A DNA stretch of 37,602 nucleotides from Microbacteriaceae bacterium. GTDB taxonomy: Bacteria; Actinomycetota; Actinomycetes; Actinomycetales; Microbacteriaceae. Of this stretch, positions 7,003-16,779 are shown piece by piece. Location of the stretch: the NCBI GenBank assembly GCA_024645175.1, contig JAHEGB010000005.1:1-37602 (forward strand), written 5' to 3'. The notes beneath the pieces were generated by a model. That model was not told the origin of the DNA. It saw only the letters and a program-made list of their open reading frames with translations, and ran no database searches. The position numbers and the translations under genes were made by a program. Each line of letters starts with the position of its first letter. Position 1 is the first letter of the stretch.

Positions 7003-7900
7003 CTGAGCCCACCGCAAAAACAACTGAAGATTTGAGCTGAGTTCCAACAGGTTCGAGCATTGCAATAAGTTGCTGCTCGTGCACGCCTGCAATCTCTGGC
7101 GAAGTTGCACCATTGGCAGCGATGCGTTTGCCGTGGCGAAGATCAATGACCTCTTGTTCAGAGAGTTCTCGAAGTTCAAACGCATCTTTAACAGAGTCGA
7201 ACATCGAAGTGATGACTAGATTCTCGCGAGTAAGGTCTTGCATTGCTGCTGCATCTTCAATCCTGTAACTGCCAATTCGAGTTCGACGAAGTGCAGTCAA
7301 ATGGCCGCCCACCCGCAGTGCCTCACCCAAGTCTCGAGCTAGCGCGCGAATGTAGGTTCCGCTTGAGCACTCGATCACTGCGTTGAAATCTAAAAAGACG
7401 CCACCTTCGGCTTCAACGATGTGAGGCGTTTTTGTAATTTCAAATTTGGTGACTTTGATTGGTCTTGCCGCCAACTTCACTTCGTCGCCGCCGCGAACTT
7501 TTGCGTAAGCACGTTCGCCATCAACCTTGATTGCACTGACGGATGATGGCACCTGCATGATGTCTCCGCGCAGATCATCTAGCGCCGCCTCGACTTGGTC
7601 TGCAGTAATTGCCCGAACCTTTGACGGTTCTGCCTGCGCAACCATGTCGCCTTCGGCGTCATCTGTGATTGTGCTTGCGCCAAGGCGGATGGTTGCCTCG
7701 TAGGTTTTGCCTTCGCCGACCAAAAAGGTGAGCAACTTGGTGCCGGCATTTACACCAAGCAGCAGCAAACCAGTAGCCATCGGATCTAGTGTGCCGGCGT
7801 GGCCGACTCGACGTGTGCCTGCTATTCCGCGCAATTTAGCCACGATGTCGTGGCTGGTCCAGCCCTGTGGCTTATCAATAAGCACAAGCCCAGAAGACAT
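6995..7900 (-). CDS. truB: tRNA pseudouridine(55) synthase
   Basis: The 301-residue enzyme makes pseudouridine at position 55 in the T-loop of tRNAs. The catalytic motif GHAGTLDPMATGLL contains the active aspartate (Asp39). The N-terminal LVLIDKPQGWTSHD and the later SSGTYIRALARDLG motif are standard for TruB. The ATG overlaps the rbfA stop in TAATG, and the 3' end overlaps the next membrane-protein gene by eight bases. Both show tight operon packing in the infB-rbfA-truB unit. Confidence 0.96.
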   Translation of the reverse strand: MSSGLVLIDKPQGWTSHDIVAKLRGIAGTRRVGHAGTLDPMATGLLLLGVNAGTKLLTFLVGEGKTYEATIRLGASTITDDAEGDMVAQAEPSKVRAITADQVEAALDDLRGDIMQVPSSVSAIKVDGERAYAKVRGGDEVKLAARPIKVTKFEITKTPHIVEAEGGVFLDFNAVIECSSGTYIRALARDLGEALRVGGHLTALRRTRIGSYRIEDAAAMQDLTRENLVITSMFDSVKDAFELRELSEQEVIDLRHGKRIAANGATSPEIAGVHEQQLIAMLEPVGTQLKSSVVFAVGSDD

Positions 7901-8337
7901 TAGTCCTCGTCTTCTTGGCTCTTTGGCTCTTTATACGGGTTGGCCTCGCCGGCAAATTCGGCGGTTTGCGCCAAAGCCTGAACTTCTGCATCACGAGTCT
8001 TTGCCTCGTTTAGCAGGTCGTTTAGGTGTGCGGCGATAACAGGAATTTCGTCTGACTCGAATTCGATAGTCGGGGTAAGACGAATCGAAAGGCCGCGGCC
8101 TACTTCGCGACGAATTAGACCCTTGTTGCGCTCGATGATCTCGGTTGACTGAGCCTTCTCAGCTTCACTGCCATAGACGGTGTAGAAAATCTTGGCGTGC
8201 TGCAAATCAGGCGTTACCTTCACGTCGGTAATAGTGACGAAGCCCAGGTCGGGGTCTTTAACCGCGCGCTCAAGGGCTTCGGCCACTAATACCTTAATTC
8301 GTTCAGCGAGTTTTCTCGCTCTAGCGTGATCAACCAT
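7900..8337 (-). CDS. rbfA: 30S ribosome-binding factor A
   Basis: A 145-residue protein needed for late 16S rRNA and 30S maturation. The family fold is recognisable from MVDHARARKLAERIKVLVAE at the N-terminus and from DPDLGFVTITDVKVTPDLQHAKIFYTV in two successive strands (described here, not a single motif). An acidic, lysine-containing tail ends SQEDED. It starts two bases after the infB stop and ends in a one-base overlap with truB. Confidence 0.95.
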   Translation of the reverse strand: MVDHARARKLAERIKVLVAEALERAVKDPDLGFVTITDVKVTPDLQHAKIFYTVYGSEAEKAQSTEIIERNKGLIRREVGRGLSIRLTPTIEFESDEIPVIAAHLNDLLNEAKTRDAEVQALAQTAEFAGEANPYKEPKSQEDED

Positions 8338-8339
8338 GC

Positions 8340-10970
8340 TTAGACTCGAGGCTTCTCGCGCATCTCGTAGGTCTCAATGATGTCTTCGAGTTGCAACTCG
8401 TTGAAGTCACTCAAACCAATTCCACACTCGAAGTCAGTCTTGACTTCGCTTGCGTCATCTTTGAAACGCTTAAGAGATTCGATCTTCTGGTTCTCGGCAA
8501 TTACCTTGCCGGCGCGAAGAACCCTTGCCAACGCGTTGCGCTTGATTGATCCAGAGCGAACGATCGAACCAGCAATGGTTCCGACCTTCGAAGACTTGAA
8601 CAGTTCGCGAACCTCTGCGGTTCCGACCTGAACTTCTTCGTACTCTGGCTTGAGCATGCCCTTGAGAGCCAATTCGATGTCGTCGAGCACTGCATAGATG
8701 ACTGAGTACTGACGAATGTCGACGCCTTCGCGGTCTGCACGCTCGCGAGCCTTGTTGTCTGGCTTGACGTTGAAACCGATGATGATTGCATTGTCGACAG
8801 TCGCCAAGTTGACGTCTGACTCGGTAATCGCGCCAACACCACGGTGGATGATGCGCAACTGAACGCTGTCATCGACTTCGATCTTGAGCAATGCATCTTC
8901 AAGAGCTTCGACAGCACCTGAAACGTCACCCTTGATGACCAAGTTGAGAGACTCAACCTTGCCGTCTTCGAGTGCCTTGGTGAAGTCTTCAAGACTGATT
9001 CGCTTGCGGGTCTTGGCCAATAGAGCGTTGCGGTCTGCTGCCTCACGCTTTTCAGCGATTTGGCGAGCCTGGCGCTCGTCTTCGGCAACCACAAATGTGT
9101 CACCTGCGCGAGGCACAGACTGCAATCCGAGCACCTGAACCGGGCGGCTTGGTCCAGCAGAAGTTACCGCATCGCCGTTCTCGTCGAACATCGCACGCAC
9201 ACGGCCGTGAGCCGCACCAGCGACGATCGAGTCGCCAACCTCAAGGGTTCCAGACTGAATAAGAACGGTAGCTACCGAACCGCGACCCTTGTCTAGGTTG
9301 GCTTCAATCGCAACACCGCGAGCATCGCGGTTAGGGTTCGCGCGAAGATCTAGAGCTGCGTCTGCGGTTAGCAATACTGCGTCTAGAAGTTCAGGAATTC
9401 CCTTGCCGGTCAAAGCTGACACGTCGATGAACATGACATCGCCACCGTATTCTTCAGCGACCAAGTTGAACTCGGTGAGCTGCTGACGAATCTTCGCTGG
9501 GTTAGCGCCTTCTTTATCGGTCTTGTTAACCGCGACAACAATCGGCACACCTGCAGACTGCGCGTGGTTCAAGGCTTCAACAGTCTGAGGCATTACGCCG
9601 TCGTCTGCTGCTACAACAAGAATCGCGATGTCGGTTACCTGAGCACCACGGGCACGCATAGCGGTGAACGCCTCGTGACCTGGGGTGTCAATGAATGTGA
9701 TTGCGCGATCTACGCCTTCGTGAACCGCGTGCACCTGGTAAGCACCAATGTGCTGCGTAATTCCACCAGCTTCACCGGCCTGAACGTTTGCATTACGAAT
9801 CGAGTCGAGCAAACGAGTCTTTCCGTGGTCAACGTGACCCATGACTGTAACTACTGGAGGGCGAATGACTAGATCGTCTTCGTCGTCTTCGTAGTCGGTT
9901 GAGATGTCGAGACCGAAGCTGTCGAATAGCTCCTTCTCTTCGTCTTCAGGTGAAACAACCTCAACCTTGTAGCCGAGTTCAACACCGAGAATCTGAAAGG
10001 TGTCTTCGTCTAGCGACGCGGTTGCTGTAGTCATCTGACCAAGGTGGAACAACACCGTAATCAACTGACCTGCGTTTGCATCAATCTTGTCTGCGAAATC
10101 TTGGATGCTTGATCCGCGGCGCAAGCGAATGACCGTGGTGCCGTCTCCGCGTGGAACAACTGCGCCACCAAGGCTAGGTGCTTGTCTCTGCTCGTACTCT
10201 TCGCGTTTCGCGCGCTTTGACTTGCGAGCCTTGCTGCCCTTGCCGCCACCCTTGCCGAATGCACCGGCGGTTCCGCCGCCAACACCGCGACCACGGCCGC
10301 CACCTGGGCCACCGCCCGGACGAGCAAAACCTGGAGCACCACCCGGTGCGGCACCCGCACCAGCTGGACGTGGGCTGCCGAAACCTGGACGTGGAGCGCC
10401 ACCGGCACCGGCCGGACGCGGACCACCTGGGCGACCTGCGCCGCCTGGGCCACCGGCACCTGCTGGGCGTGGCCCTCCAGGTCGGTTCTGACCTGGGCGA
10501 CCCATGCCCTGTGAAGGTGCGAATGGGTTGTTGCCTGGGCGTGCTACCGGGCGAGGAATGCCCATGCCCTGGCTCGAAGCGAATGGGTTGTTGCCCGGGC
10601 GTGGAATGCCGGCAACTGGTGAAGGAAGGCTTGGAGTTGGCGCAGCATCTGCTGGCTTTGCCGCCTCAGGTGCGGCAGCTGGCTCTTCGGCGGCAGCAGG
10701 TTTTGCTGCGCGACCAGGCTTTGGTGCTGCTGGCGCTTCTGCCTCTGGCTCGGCGGCAGCGGCAGCTTTTGCCTTTGCCGCTGGCTTCTTAGGCTCTTCG
10801 GCCTTTGGCTTTGCGTCTGGGAATGCCTCGCGTAACTTCTTGGCTACCGGCGGGGTGATCGTGGATGAACCACTTTTAACGAACTCACCGAGTTCTTGAA
10901 GTTTTGCTAACGCAACCTTGGAATCGATTCCAAGTTCTTTAGCTATGTCGTATACGCGTGGAAGCGCCAC
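8340..10970 (-). CDS. infB: translation initiation factor IF-2
   Basis: The 876-residue GTPase delivers fMet-tRNA to the 30S subunit. Order of parts: an N-terminal IF2N domain (1-50), a long Ala/Pro/Gly/Arg-rich linker (about 55-250), a second IF2N-like segment, the G domain from GHVDHGKT (378-385) with DTPGHEAF and NKTDKE, then the beta-barrel and C-terminal domains. The start is GTG with Shine-Dalgarno AGGAG six bases upstream. That Shine-Dalgarno is partly buried in a strong hairpin (10979-11004). The linker includes a 20-residue tandem repeat. In the antisense direction the low-complexity linker produces long spurious reading frames. Confidence 0.97.
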   Translation of the reverse strand: MALPRVYDIAKELGIDSKVALAKLQELGEFVKSGSSTITPPVAKKLREAFPDAKPKAEEPKKPAAKAKAAAAAEPEAEAPAAPKPGRAAKPAAAEEPAAAPEAAKPADAAPTPSLPSPVAGIPRPGNNPFASSQGMGIPRPVARPGNNPFAPSQGMGRPGQNRPGGPRPAGAGGPGGAGRPGGPRPAGAGGAPRPGFGSPRPAGAGAAPGGAPGFARPGGGPGGGRGRGVGGGTAGAFGKGGGKGSKARKSKRAKREEYEQRQAPSLGGAVVPRGDGTTVIRLRRGSSIQDFADKIDANAGQLITVLFHLGQMTTATASLDEDTFQILGVELGYKVEVVSPEDEEKELFDSFGLDISTDYEDDEDDLVIRPPVVTVMGHVDHGKTRLLDSIRNANVQAGEAGGITQHIGAYQVHAVHEGVDRAITFIDTPGHEAFTAMRARGAQVTDIAILVVAADDGVMPQTVEALNHAQSAGVPIVVAVNKTDKEGANPAKIRQQLTEFNLVAEEYGGDVMFIDVSALTGKGIPELLDAVLLTADAALDLRANPNRDARGVAIEANLDKGRGSVATVLIQSGTLEVGDSIVAGAAHGRVRAMFDENGDAVTSAGPSRPVQVLGLQSVPRAGDTFVVAEDERQARQIAEKREAADRNALLAKTRKRISLEDFTKALEDGKVESLNLVIKGDVSGAVEALEDALLKIEVDDSVQLRIIHRGVGAITESDVNLATVDNAIIIGFNVKPDNKARERADREGVDIRQYSVIYAVLDDIELALKGMLKPEYEEVQVGTAEVRELFKSSKVGTIAGSIVRSGSIKRNALARVLRAGKVIAENQKIESLKRFKDDASEVKTDFECGIGLSDFNELQLEDIIETYEMREKPRV
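10501..10620 (-). repeat. 60-base tandem repeat inside infB
   Basis: Two copies of a 60-base unit begin at 10501 and 10561, encoding RPGNNPFA(S/P)SQGMG plus a variable spacer. They lie in the disordered linker of IF-2. The length of this linker varies widely among actinobacteria, and slippage at such repeats is a plausible cause. Confidence 0.75.
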
Positions 10971-10978
10971 TTGTTTCT

Positions 10979-11004
10979 CCTGTCTGGGGCCTTCCCCAAA
11001 CAGG
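10979..11004 (-). promoter_or_regulatory. hairpin overlapping the infB ribosome binding site
   Basis: In the minus-strand RNA, bases 11004-10994 pair with 10989-10979 around an AAGG loop: 11 pairs, one of them U-G. The last three bases of the 3' arm (AGG) are the first three bases of the infB Shine-Dalgarno AGGAG (10981-10977). No U-run follows, so it is not a terminator. The wobble pair makes the fold better in the infB mRNA than on the other strand. It probably limits translation initiation on infB. Confidence 0.65.
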
Positions 11005-11039
11005 GCAGGCCGTTAAAGCGTGAGCAAACTCATTTCGAG

Positions 11040-11297
11040 CTAACCATTTTTTGCCATCATCGTTTCTGCCTGTTCTTGATTGAGTGTTAGGCCGGTCTTC
11101 AACCGCAAGGCCCGGGCAAATGCACCGCGCTCTGAAGCTTTTTGAAGACAATCTGAACTTGGATGTATCCAGGCGCCTCGACCAGGTTTATTAGCCAAGG
11201 CATCGAATATCAGCTCTTCTGAGCCGGCGATTACCCTAAGCAAATCTGTTCGATTAGCACGCTGGCGACAGCCAACACAGGTTCTAACGGGTTTCAT
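11040..11297 (-). CDS. ylxR: YlxR/RnpM family RNA-binding protein
   Basis: An 85-residue protein of the DUF448 family, with the diagnostic RTCVGCRQR motif near the N-terminus and GRGAWIHPSSDCL in the middle. Homologues bind RNA, and in Bacillus YlxR (RnpM) modulates RNase P. The position between nusA and infB is conserved across many bacteria. The 69 bases to infB contain the infB hairpin. The C-terminal half is a predicted helix ending in QAETMMAKNG. Confidence 0.92.
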   Translation of the reverse strand: MKPVRTCVGCRQRANRTDLLRVIAGSEELIFDALANKPGRGAWIHPSSDCLQKASERGAFARALRLKTGLTLNQEQAETMMAKNG

Positions 11298-11351
11298 TCT
11301 ACCTGCCGAGGGCCAATAAAGTCAGTGCCAATTTGGCAACCCGACTTTTGA

Positions 11352-12368
11352 CTAGTCGTCGCCCTCGAGAATGCTCTCAGGCTGAACGTCGATCTTAGCG
11401 CCGGTTAGCTTGGCGGCCAGGCGAACGTTCTGCCCCTCTTTGCCAATGGCAAGCGAGAGTTGGTAGTCAGGCACAAGCGCGCGAACGTGGGTCACACGAG
11501 CGTCGCCGCTTGCCTTTGGGTCACCCTTGCCAATCACGTAGGCACTCGAAACCTTCGCCGGCGAAAGAGCCTGAGAAACAAACTCGCAAATGTCGGTGTT
11601 GTAGTCGACGATGTCGATCTTCTCTTCGTTCAATTCGGCCGAGACTGCACGAACGCGCTGACCGAGTTCACCGATGCAGGCACCCTTGGCGTTGATGCCA
11701 TCTTCGTGCGCGCGAACGGCAATCTTGGTGCGGTGACCAGCTTCTCTAGCAACCTGAACGATTTCGACGGTGCCGTTTGCAATTTCAGGAACCTCAAGCG
11801 CAAACAGTTTGCGAACCAAAGTTGGGTGTGAACGCGAAACGGTTACCTGTGGCCCGCGGTTTCCTTTGTTGACTCCGGTAACCAATACACGGATTCGCTT
11901 GCCGTGGGTGTACTCCTCGCCAACGACCTGCTCTTCTGGCGGAAGCAAAGCTTCGATGCTGCCGAGGTCAACGTGAATCATGTATGGGCGTGGACCCTGC
12001 TGAATCACCCCGGTCACGATGTCGCCCTCTTTGCCCTTGAACTCGCCGAGCAAACCCTCGTCGCTAATTTCACGTAGTCGCTGAGCAATTACCTGCTTGG
12101 CAGAGTAAGCAGCGATGCGGCCGAAGTTTTCTGGAGTCACGTCGTTCTCGCTGGTTTCGCGAGTCTCTTCGTTCCAGATGATTTCAAAAATGTGAACAGA
12201 ACCGGTCTTCTGATCGAGCACGGCGCGAGCCTTGTGCTCTTTCGGGTCGAGACCCATGTTCTTGTAATAGGCAGCGAGAATTGCTGCTTCGATGATTGAA
12301 ACTAATTCGGCGAACGGGATTTCCTTTTCGCGTTCAAGTCCTCTAAGAATTCCAAGGTCGATGTCCAT
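11352..12368 (-). CDS. nusA: transcription termination/antitermination protein NusA
   Basis: The 338-residue protein has the length of actinobacterial NusA, which lacks the C-terminal acidic repeats of E. coli NusA. It holds the N-terminal RNA-polymerase-binding domain, an S1 domain (around GEFKGKEGDIVTGVIQQGP) and two KH domains, with the second KH core at LSLAIGKEGQNVRLAAKLTG. It acts in pausing, termination and rRNA antitermination. A GGGAGG Shine-Dalgarno precedes the ATG. The gene expected immediately upstream, rimP, is absent, and proS lies 67 bases away instead. Confidence 0.96.
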   Translation of the reverse strand: MDIDLGILRGLEREKEIPFAELVSIIEAAILAAYYKNMGLDPKEHKARAVLDQKTGSVHIFEIIWNEETRETSENDVTPENFGRIAAYSAKQVIAQRLREISDEGLLGEFKGKEGDIVTGVIQQGPRPYMIHVDLGSIEALLPPEEQVVGEEYTHGKRIRVLVTGVNKGNRGPQVTVSRSHPTLVRKLFALEVPEIANGTVEIVQVAREAGHRTKIAVRAHEDGINAKGACIGELGQRVRAVSAELNEEKIDIVDYNTDICEFVSQALSPAKVSSAYVIGKGDPKASGDARVTHVRALVPDYQLSLAIGKEGQNVRLAAKLTGAKIDVQPESILEGDD

Positions 12369-12394
12369 GAGCGCTGCCTCCCGGCCGATAGTTA

Positions 12395-12400
12395 GTTATA
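12395..12400 (-). promoter_or_regulatory. candidate -10 box for nusA
   Basis: TATAAC on the minus strand, in the 67-base gap between proS and nusA, would start transcription about 20 bases before the nusA ATG. No good -35 box lies at standard spacing, so this rests on the hexamer alone. Confidence 0.3.
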
Positions 12401-12435
12401 GAAAAAGCGTTAGTTGAAACTCGTCAATGACGAGA

Positions 12436-14199
12436 CTAAACCAACTCTGATACAGCCGAGTTTAGTGCGACTGAGCGTCGGTCGCCAGAGCGACGATTCC
12501 AAAGGTCGACTTCGCCGTTTTCGAGGCCCTTTCCGCAAATGACAACGTGCGGAACACCAATCAACTCGGCATCGCTGAACTTGACACCCGGGCTGACCTT
12601 TTGACGGTCGTCGAGCATCACGGTCTTGCCAGCGGCTTCGAACTCTGCGGCCAACTTCTCGGCAGCCTCGTATACGTGGTCGTCTTTGCCGGCAGCCACG
12701 ATGTAGACATCGGCTGGCGACGCGGCCTCAGGCCAGATCAAGCCCTTGTCGTCGCGGTTAGCCTCTGCCAAGACCGCAACCATGCGGGTGACACCGATTC
12801 CATAAGAACCCATGGTCACTGTGACCAACTTGCCGTTTTCGTCTAGAACCTGCAGGCCGAGGGCCTCGGCATACTTGCGACCGAGCTGAAATACGTGGCC
12901 GATTTCAATGCCGCGAGCCAGCTCGAGTGGGCCGCTGCCGTCTGGCGCTAGGTCGCCCGCGCGAACCTCTGCGATGTCAGCAATTCCATCTGCTTCAAAA
13001 TCGCGCCCCTTGACTAAGTCAAAGACGTGTTTTTCAGATTCGTTAGCGCCGGTAATCCAAGCTGTGCCATCGACAACGCGTGGGTCTAGCAAATAGCGAA
13101 TCTTCGATGAGCCCTCGAGGCCGAGAACAGCTTTGCCATTCTTAACAGGACCGATGTAACCCTTCACCAATTCAGGATTTCTCTCGAAATCTTCTTCGTT
13201 TGCAGGTTCAACTTCGTTTGGTGAGAATGCTGCCTCTGCGCGCTTTGCATCAACTTCGCGATCTCCGGGAACACCAACGACAACGAGCGAGCGTTTTCCT
13301 TCTGGAGAGGTAAGTGCAAGAACAACATTCTTGAGTGTGTCAGCGGCTGTCCACTCGCGACCATCTGCGCGGCTCACGTTTGCATTTGCAAGATCGACAA
13401 GAGTTGCGATAGTTGGAGTGTTTGGTGATGGGTGCACAACAGCAGCTGGCAAACCATCGATTGCAATTGGCTCTGGTGCAACAGTCTTGACCGCTTCAAC
13501 GTTTGCCGCATAGCCGCCAGGCGAACGAACAAAAGTGTCTTCGCCAATTGGGCTCGGTGACAAGAATTCTTCAGACGCGCTTCCGCCCATCGCTCCGGCG
13601 TCAGCCTTCACAATTACGTAGTCGACCCCGAGACGAGTAAAGATGCGCTCGTATGCATCGCGCTGTGACTGATAAGACTTTTCTAGACCGGCGTCGTCGA
13701 TGTCAAACGAGTATGCATCTTTCATGACGAACTCGCGACCGCGCAGCAAACCAGCACGAGGGCGAGCTTCATCGCGGTACTTGTTTTGAATTTGATAGAG
13801 GCAAACTGGCAAATCTTTATAAGACGAATAGAGGTCTTTCACCAAAAGGGTGAACATCTCTTCGTGGGTCGGAGCCAACAGATAGTCGGCCTTCTTGCGG
13901 TCTTGGAGCCTGAATAGGTTGTCACCATATTCTGTCCAGCGGCCAGTTGCCTCGAACGGCTCGCGTGGCAAAAGCGCCGGAAAGAAAACTTCTTGGGCAC
14001 CGGCGCGGTTCATCTCTTCGCGAACCACAGCCTCAACCTTGGCCTTCACCAACAGGCCAAGCGGCAACCAGGTGTAAACACCAGGTGCGGCACGGCGAAT
14101 GTAACCGGCGCGAAGCAAGAGCTTGTGGCTTTCGACCTCAGCTTCTGCTGGGTCTTCGCGCAACGTGCGCAGGAACAATGAGGATAGGCGGATTGGCAT
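12436..14199 (-). CDS. proS: prolyl-tRNA synthetase
   Basis: A 587-residue class II aminoacyl-tRNA synthetase of the bacterial type, which charges tRNA-Pro and has an editing insertion between motifs 2 and 3. N-terminal [17 protein letters not shown] and motif 2 ([18 protein letters not shown]) are clear. The editing domain spans roughly 225-375, and motif 3 lies in [15 protein letters not shown]. The C-terminal anticodon-binding domain ends near 575. A TAATAT hexamer ends seven bases before the ATG and no Shine-Dalgarno is seen, so expression is likely leaderless despite the close upstream ispG. Confidence 0.97.
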   Translation of the reverse strand: MPIRLSSLFLRTLREDPAEAEVESHKLLLRAGYIRRAAPGVYTWLPLGLLVKAKVEAVVREEMNRAGAQEVFFPALLPREPFEATGRWTEYGDNLFRLQDRKKADYLLAPTHEEMFTLLVKDLYSSYKDLPVCLYQIQNKYRDEARPRAGLLRGREFVMKDAYSFDIDDAGLEKSYQSQRDAYERIFTRLGVDYVIVKADAGAMGGSASEEFLSPSPIGEDTFVRSPGGYAANVEAVKTVAPEPIAIDGLPAAVVHPSPNTPTIATLVDLANANVSRADGREWTAADTLKNVVLALTSPEGKRSLVVVGVPGDREVDAKRAEAAFSPNEVEPANEEDFERNPELVKGYIGPVKNGKAVLGLEGSSKIRYLLDPRVVDGTAWITGANESEKHVFDLVKGRDFEADGIADIAEVRAGDLAPDGSGPLELARGIEIGHVFQLGRKYAEALGLQVLDENGKLVTVTMGSYGIGVTRMVAVLAEANRDDKGLIWPEAASPADVYIVAAGKDDHVYEAAEKLAAEFEAAGKTVMLDDRQKVSPGVKFSDAELIGVPHVVICGKGLENGEVDLWNRRSGDRRSVALNSAVSELV

Positions 14200-14206
14200 A
14201 AGCCAA

Positions 14207-14212
14207 ATATTA
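14207..14212 (-). promoter_or_regulatory. -10 hexamer for leaderless proS
   Basis: TAATAT on the minus strand lies in the 20-base gap between the ispG stop and the proS ATG, seven bases before the start codon. It fits the leaderless pattern seen at several other genes in the window. Confidence 0.5.
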
Positions 14213-14219
14213 CCCTGCG

Positions 14220-15377
14220 CTACTTGGCTGGGTTTGCTACGACTACCTCTGGGCTTCCGACGAGAGCCGGATCCATGGTTGCTGCAATGCGGTTTGCTTC
14301 TTCAATAAGAGTTGCAACGATTTCGCTTTCGGGAACAGTCTTGATGACCTCGCCCTTTACGAAAATCTGACCTTTGCCATTGCCCGATGCAACACCAAGG
14401 TCTGCCTCGCGCGCCTCACCAGGGCCGTTCACAACGCAACCCATAACCGCTACGCGAAGCGGAACAGTCATCTTCTCGAGACCCTTGGTCACGTCGTTCG
14501 CGAGGGTGTAAACATCAACCTGTGCGCGACCGCAAGACGGGCAACTGACGATTTCAAGTTTTCTAGGGCGAAGGTTGAGGCTCTCAAGAATTTGCGAACC
14601 AACTTTGATTTCTTCGACCGGCGGTGCAGAGAGAGAAACACGGATGGTGTCGCCAATGCCCTTGCTAAGAAGTGCACCGAACGCGACAGAAGACTTAATG
14701 GTTCCCTGAAAAGCTGGACCAGCCTCGGTGACACCGAGGTGAAGCGGCCAGTCGCCGCGCTCTGCGAGCATTTCGTAAGCCTTGACCATGATTACAGGGT
14801 CGTTGTGCTTTACAGAAATTTTGAAATCGTGAAAGTCGTGTTCTTCAAATAGTGAGGCTTCCCACACTGCAGATTCGACAAGTGCCTCTGGAGTTGCCTT
14901 GCCATACTTTTCGAGCAAGCGAGGGTCTAGCGAACCGGCGTTTACGCCGATGCGAATTGAAACGCCTGCCTCTTTTGCCGCCTTAGCGATTTCTCCAACC
15001 TTGTCATCGAACTGGCGAATGTTTCCTGGGTTCACTCGAACAGCACCGCAACCGGCGTCGATCGCAGCAAAAACGTATTTTGGCTGAAAGTGAATGTCGG
15101 CGATAACCGGAATCTGCGACTTCTTTGCAATTAGCGGAAGACGGTCTGCGTCATCTTGGCTTGGCACAGCCACGCGAACGATGTCGCAGCCAGAAGCGGT
15201 TAGCTCGGCGATCTGCTGAAGTGTCGCGTTGACGTCGGTGGTCTGGGTGGTACACATCGACTGAACCGAAATCGGGGCATCGCCACCCACCGCGACCTTG
15301 CCGACCATAATCTGGCGGGTCTTGCGTCTTGGAGTCAAAACCGGTGGTTTTGGCTTGCCTAGGTTAATCGCAACCAT
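14220..15377 (-). CDS. ispG: 4-hydroxy-3-methylbut-2-en-1-yl diphosphate synthase (GcpE)
   Basis: The 385-residue iron-sulfur enzyme of the MEP isoprenoid pathway converts MEcPP to HMBPP. The [4Fe-4S] ligands are visible: Cys279 and Cys282 in CPSCGR, Cys314 in GCVVNGPGE, with Glu321 close by. The N-terminal barrel has [13 protein letters not shown]. dxr, an earlier enzyme of the same pathway, lies one gene upstream with the membrane protease between them, an arrangement typical of actinobacteria. A TATACC/TATGCT-rich stretch about 25-35 bases before the ATG may be a promoter but was not resolved. Confidence 0.96.
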   Translation of the reverse strand: MVAINLGKPKPPVLTPRRKTRQIMVGKVAVGGDAPISVQSMCTTQTTDVNATLQQIAELTASGCDIVRVAVPSQDDADRLPLIAKKSQIPVIADIHFQPKYVFAAIDAGCGAVRVNPGNIRQFDDKVGEIAKAAKEAGVSIRIGVNAGSLDPRLLEKYGKATPEALVESAVWEASLFEEHDFHDFKISVKHNDPVIMVKAYEMLAERGDWPLHLGVTEAGPAFQGTIKSSVAFGALLSKGIGDTIRVSLSAPPVEEIKVGSQILESLNLRPRKLEIVSCPSCGRAQVDVYTLANDVTKGLEKMTVPLRVAVMGCVVNGPGEAREADLGVASGNGKGQIFVKGEVIKTVPESEIVATLIEEANRIAATMDPALVGSPEVVVANPAK

Positions 15378-15443
15378 TTACTTCGCTTTCGTTCGGTATA
15401 AGCATAAACAGCAACCGCTGCCTAGTTATTTCGCCTCAGGACG

Positions 15444-16736
15444 CTAGCCCAGCGAAACCGGGTTGATTAGGTCAACCAGAATCAAAATCAGGCTCATGGC
15501 AATCAGCGCAACGGTAACCACATAAGTAATTGGCATAAGTAGAGCGGTGTCTGCGGGGCCAGGGTTTGGTTTGCGCAAGAAACGCCAAATGCCCTTCTTG
15601 ATTGATTCATAGATCGCCCCAGCGATGTGACCACCGTCAAGCGGAAGCAGCGGAATCATGTTGAAGGCAAAAAGGGCAAAGTTCAGACTGGCCAACATCA
15701 TCAACCCGCTGCCAAGTTTGTCGAGCCAGTCGGCGTTGCTATTGCTCGCGATCTCACCAGCAACCTGGCCAATTCCGATTACAGAAATCGGGCCGTTGAG
15801 GTCGCGCTCTTGGCCGCTGATCGTGTTGCTAACCAAACCGACAACCTGCACCGGCAGCGAGGCCATCAGTTCAAATGTCGAACCAACAGCGCTTGCCGAA
15901 TAGGCAAGACTCTTTTGCACGTCTTGCGATTGACGCACTGAATCGAGCACGACGCCGAAATATGGCTTGAGCTGCATTTCGGTTTTGCCACTAGCAGTTG
16001 CAACAGGTCGTTCAACCATCGCCGGCGTGATGTCGATATCGAGTTGTTCGTTGCCGCGCTGAACCGTGAAAACCAATTCGCCTGCATTGGCTTCTGCATA
16101 TTCGGTGATCTGATTCCAGTTCTTAACCTTGGTGCCGTTAACAGCAAGCACATTGTCGTTTGCTTGCAAACCAGAAAGCTTTGCCGGCGCAATCGCATCG
16201 GTGTTTTTGCAAGAAATTTGATTTACAAAACTGCTTGGCACACAATCTGAAACTTCTGCGATTTTGGTTGAGCTGACATAGGTGCCGATGCCGCCAAATG
16301 CGACGAGCGTTAAGACGACACCGAGAATCAGGTTCATGAACGGTCCACCGAACATGATGATTATGCGTTTGTAGATAGGCAACTGATAGAACTTGCGATT
16401 CTCATCACCGGGGCCAACGTGTTCGTTGTGAGCCTCGCGCGCGCTCTCAATTGCCTCAGCACCAAAACCCTTGCGTGGCTTGGCCCCTGGCTTGGCAGGC
16501 GGATACATGCCGATCATGGTGATGTAACCACCGAGCGGAATCGCCTTGATGCCGTATTCGGTTTCGCCGCGCTTACGCGACCAGATGGTTGGCCCGAAGC
16601 CGATCATGTAGCGCGGAACCTTGATGCCAAAAAGCTTTGCGGGCAGCAGGTGACCTAGTTCGTGCCAACCGATTGAGAAGCCGATGCCGATTGCAACGAA
16701 GAGAACTCCCCCGATGTACCAAAGAATTTCGCTCAT
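15444..16736 (-). CDS. M50-family intramembrane site-2 metalloprotease (RseP/Rip1-like)
   Basis: A 430-residue membrane protease. The zinc-binding HELGH lies in the first helix (His25, Glu26, His29) and the second metal motif NMIPLLPLDGGH lies near the C-terminus. A PDZ domain sits between them (about 185-250, around LSGLQANDNVLAVNGTKV). Homologues cleave anti-sigma factors within the membrane (E. coli RseP, M. tuberculosis Rip1). No sigma/anti-sigma pair lies in this window, so the substrate is unknown. TAAGGT lies six bases before the ATG, again a leaderless arrangement. The neighbours dxr and ispG are conserved partners in gene order. Confidence 0.92.
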   Translation of the reverse strand: MSEILWYIGGVLFVAIGIGFSIGWHELGHLLPAKLFGIKVPRYMIGFGPTIWSRKRGETEYGIKAIPLGGYITMIGMYPPAKPGAKPRKGFGAEAIESAREAHNEHVGPGDENRKFYQLPIYKRIIIMFGGPFMNLILGVVLTLVAFGGIGTYVSSTKIAEVSDCVPSSFVNQISCKNTDAIAPAKLSGLQANDNVLAVNGTKVKNWNQITEYAEANAGELVFTVQRGNEQLDIDITPAMVERPVATASGKTEMQLKPYFGVVLDSVRQSQDVQKSLAYSASAVGSTFELMASLPVQVVGLVSNTISGQERDLNGPISVIGIGQVAGEIASNSNADWLDKLGSGLMMLASLNFALFAFNMIPLLPLDGGHIAGAIYESIKKGIWRFLRKPNPGPADTALLMPITYVVTVALIAMSLILILVDLINPVSLG

Positions 16737-16742
16737 GGTTTG

Positions 16743-16748
16743 ACCTTA
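16743..16748 (-). promoter_or_regulatory. -10 hexamer for the leaderless site-2 protease gene
   Basis: TAAGGT on the minus strand is separated from the ATG by CAAACC (six bases). It lies in the 43-base gap after dxr. No Shine-Dalgarno is present. Confidence 0.45.
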
Positions 16749-16779
16749 GAAACCGGCTCTGACAATTGCCTGCGAGTTC

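Noticed and set aside
7003-7185. Extended N-terminus for the membrane protein after truB
   Set aside because: The extension lies wholly inside truB in another frame. The ATG overlapping the truB stop gives a sensible four-helix protein.
10087-10899. Long plus-strand reading frames opposite the infB linker, rich in Pro, Ala, Gly and Arg
   Set aside because: They are antisense to the low-complexity linker of IF-2, whose GC-rich codons lack stops on the other strand. No ribosome site or family resemblance was seen.
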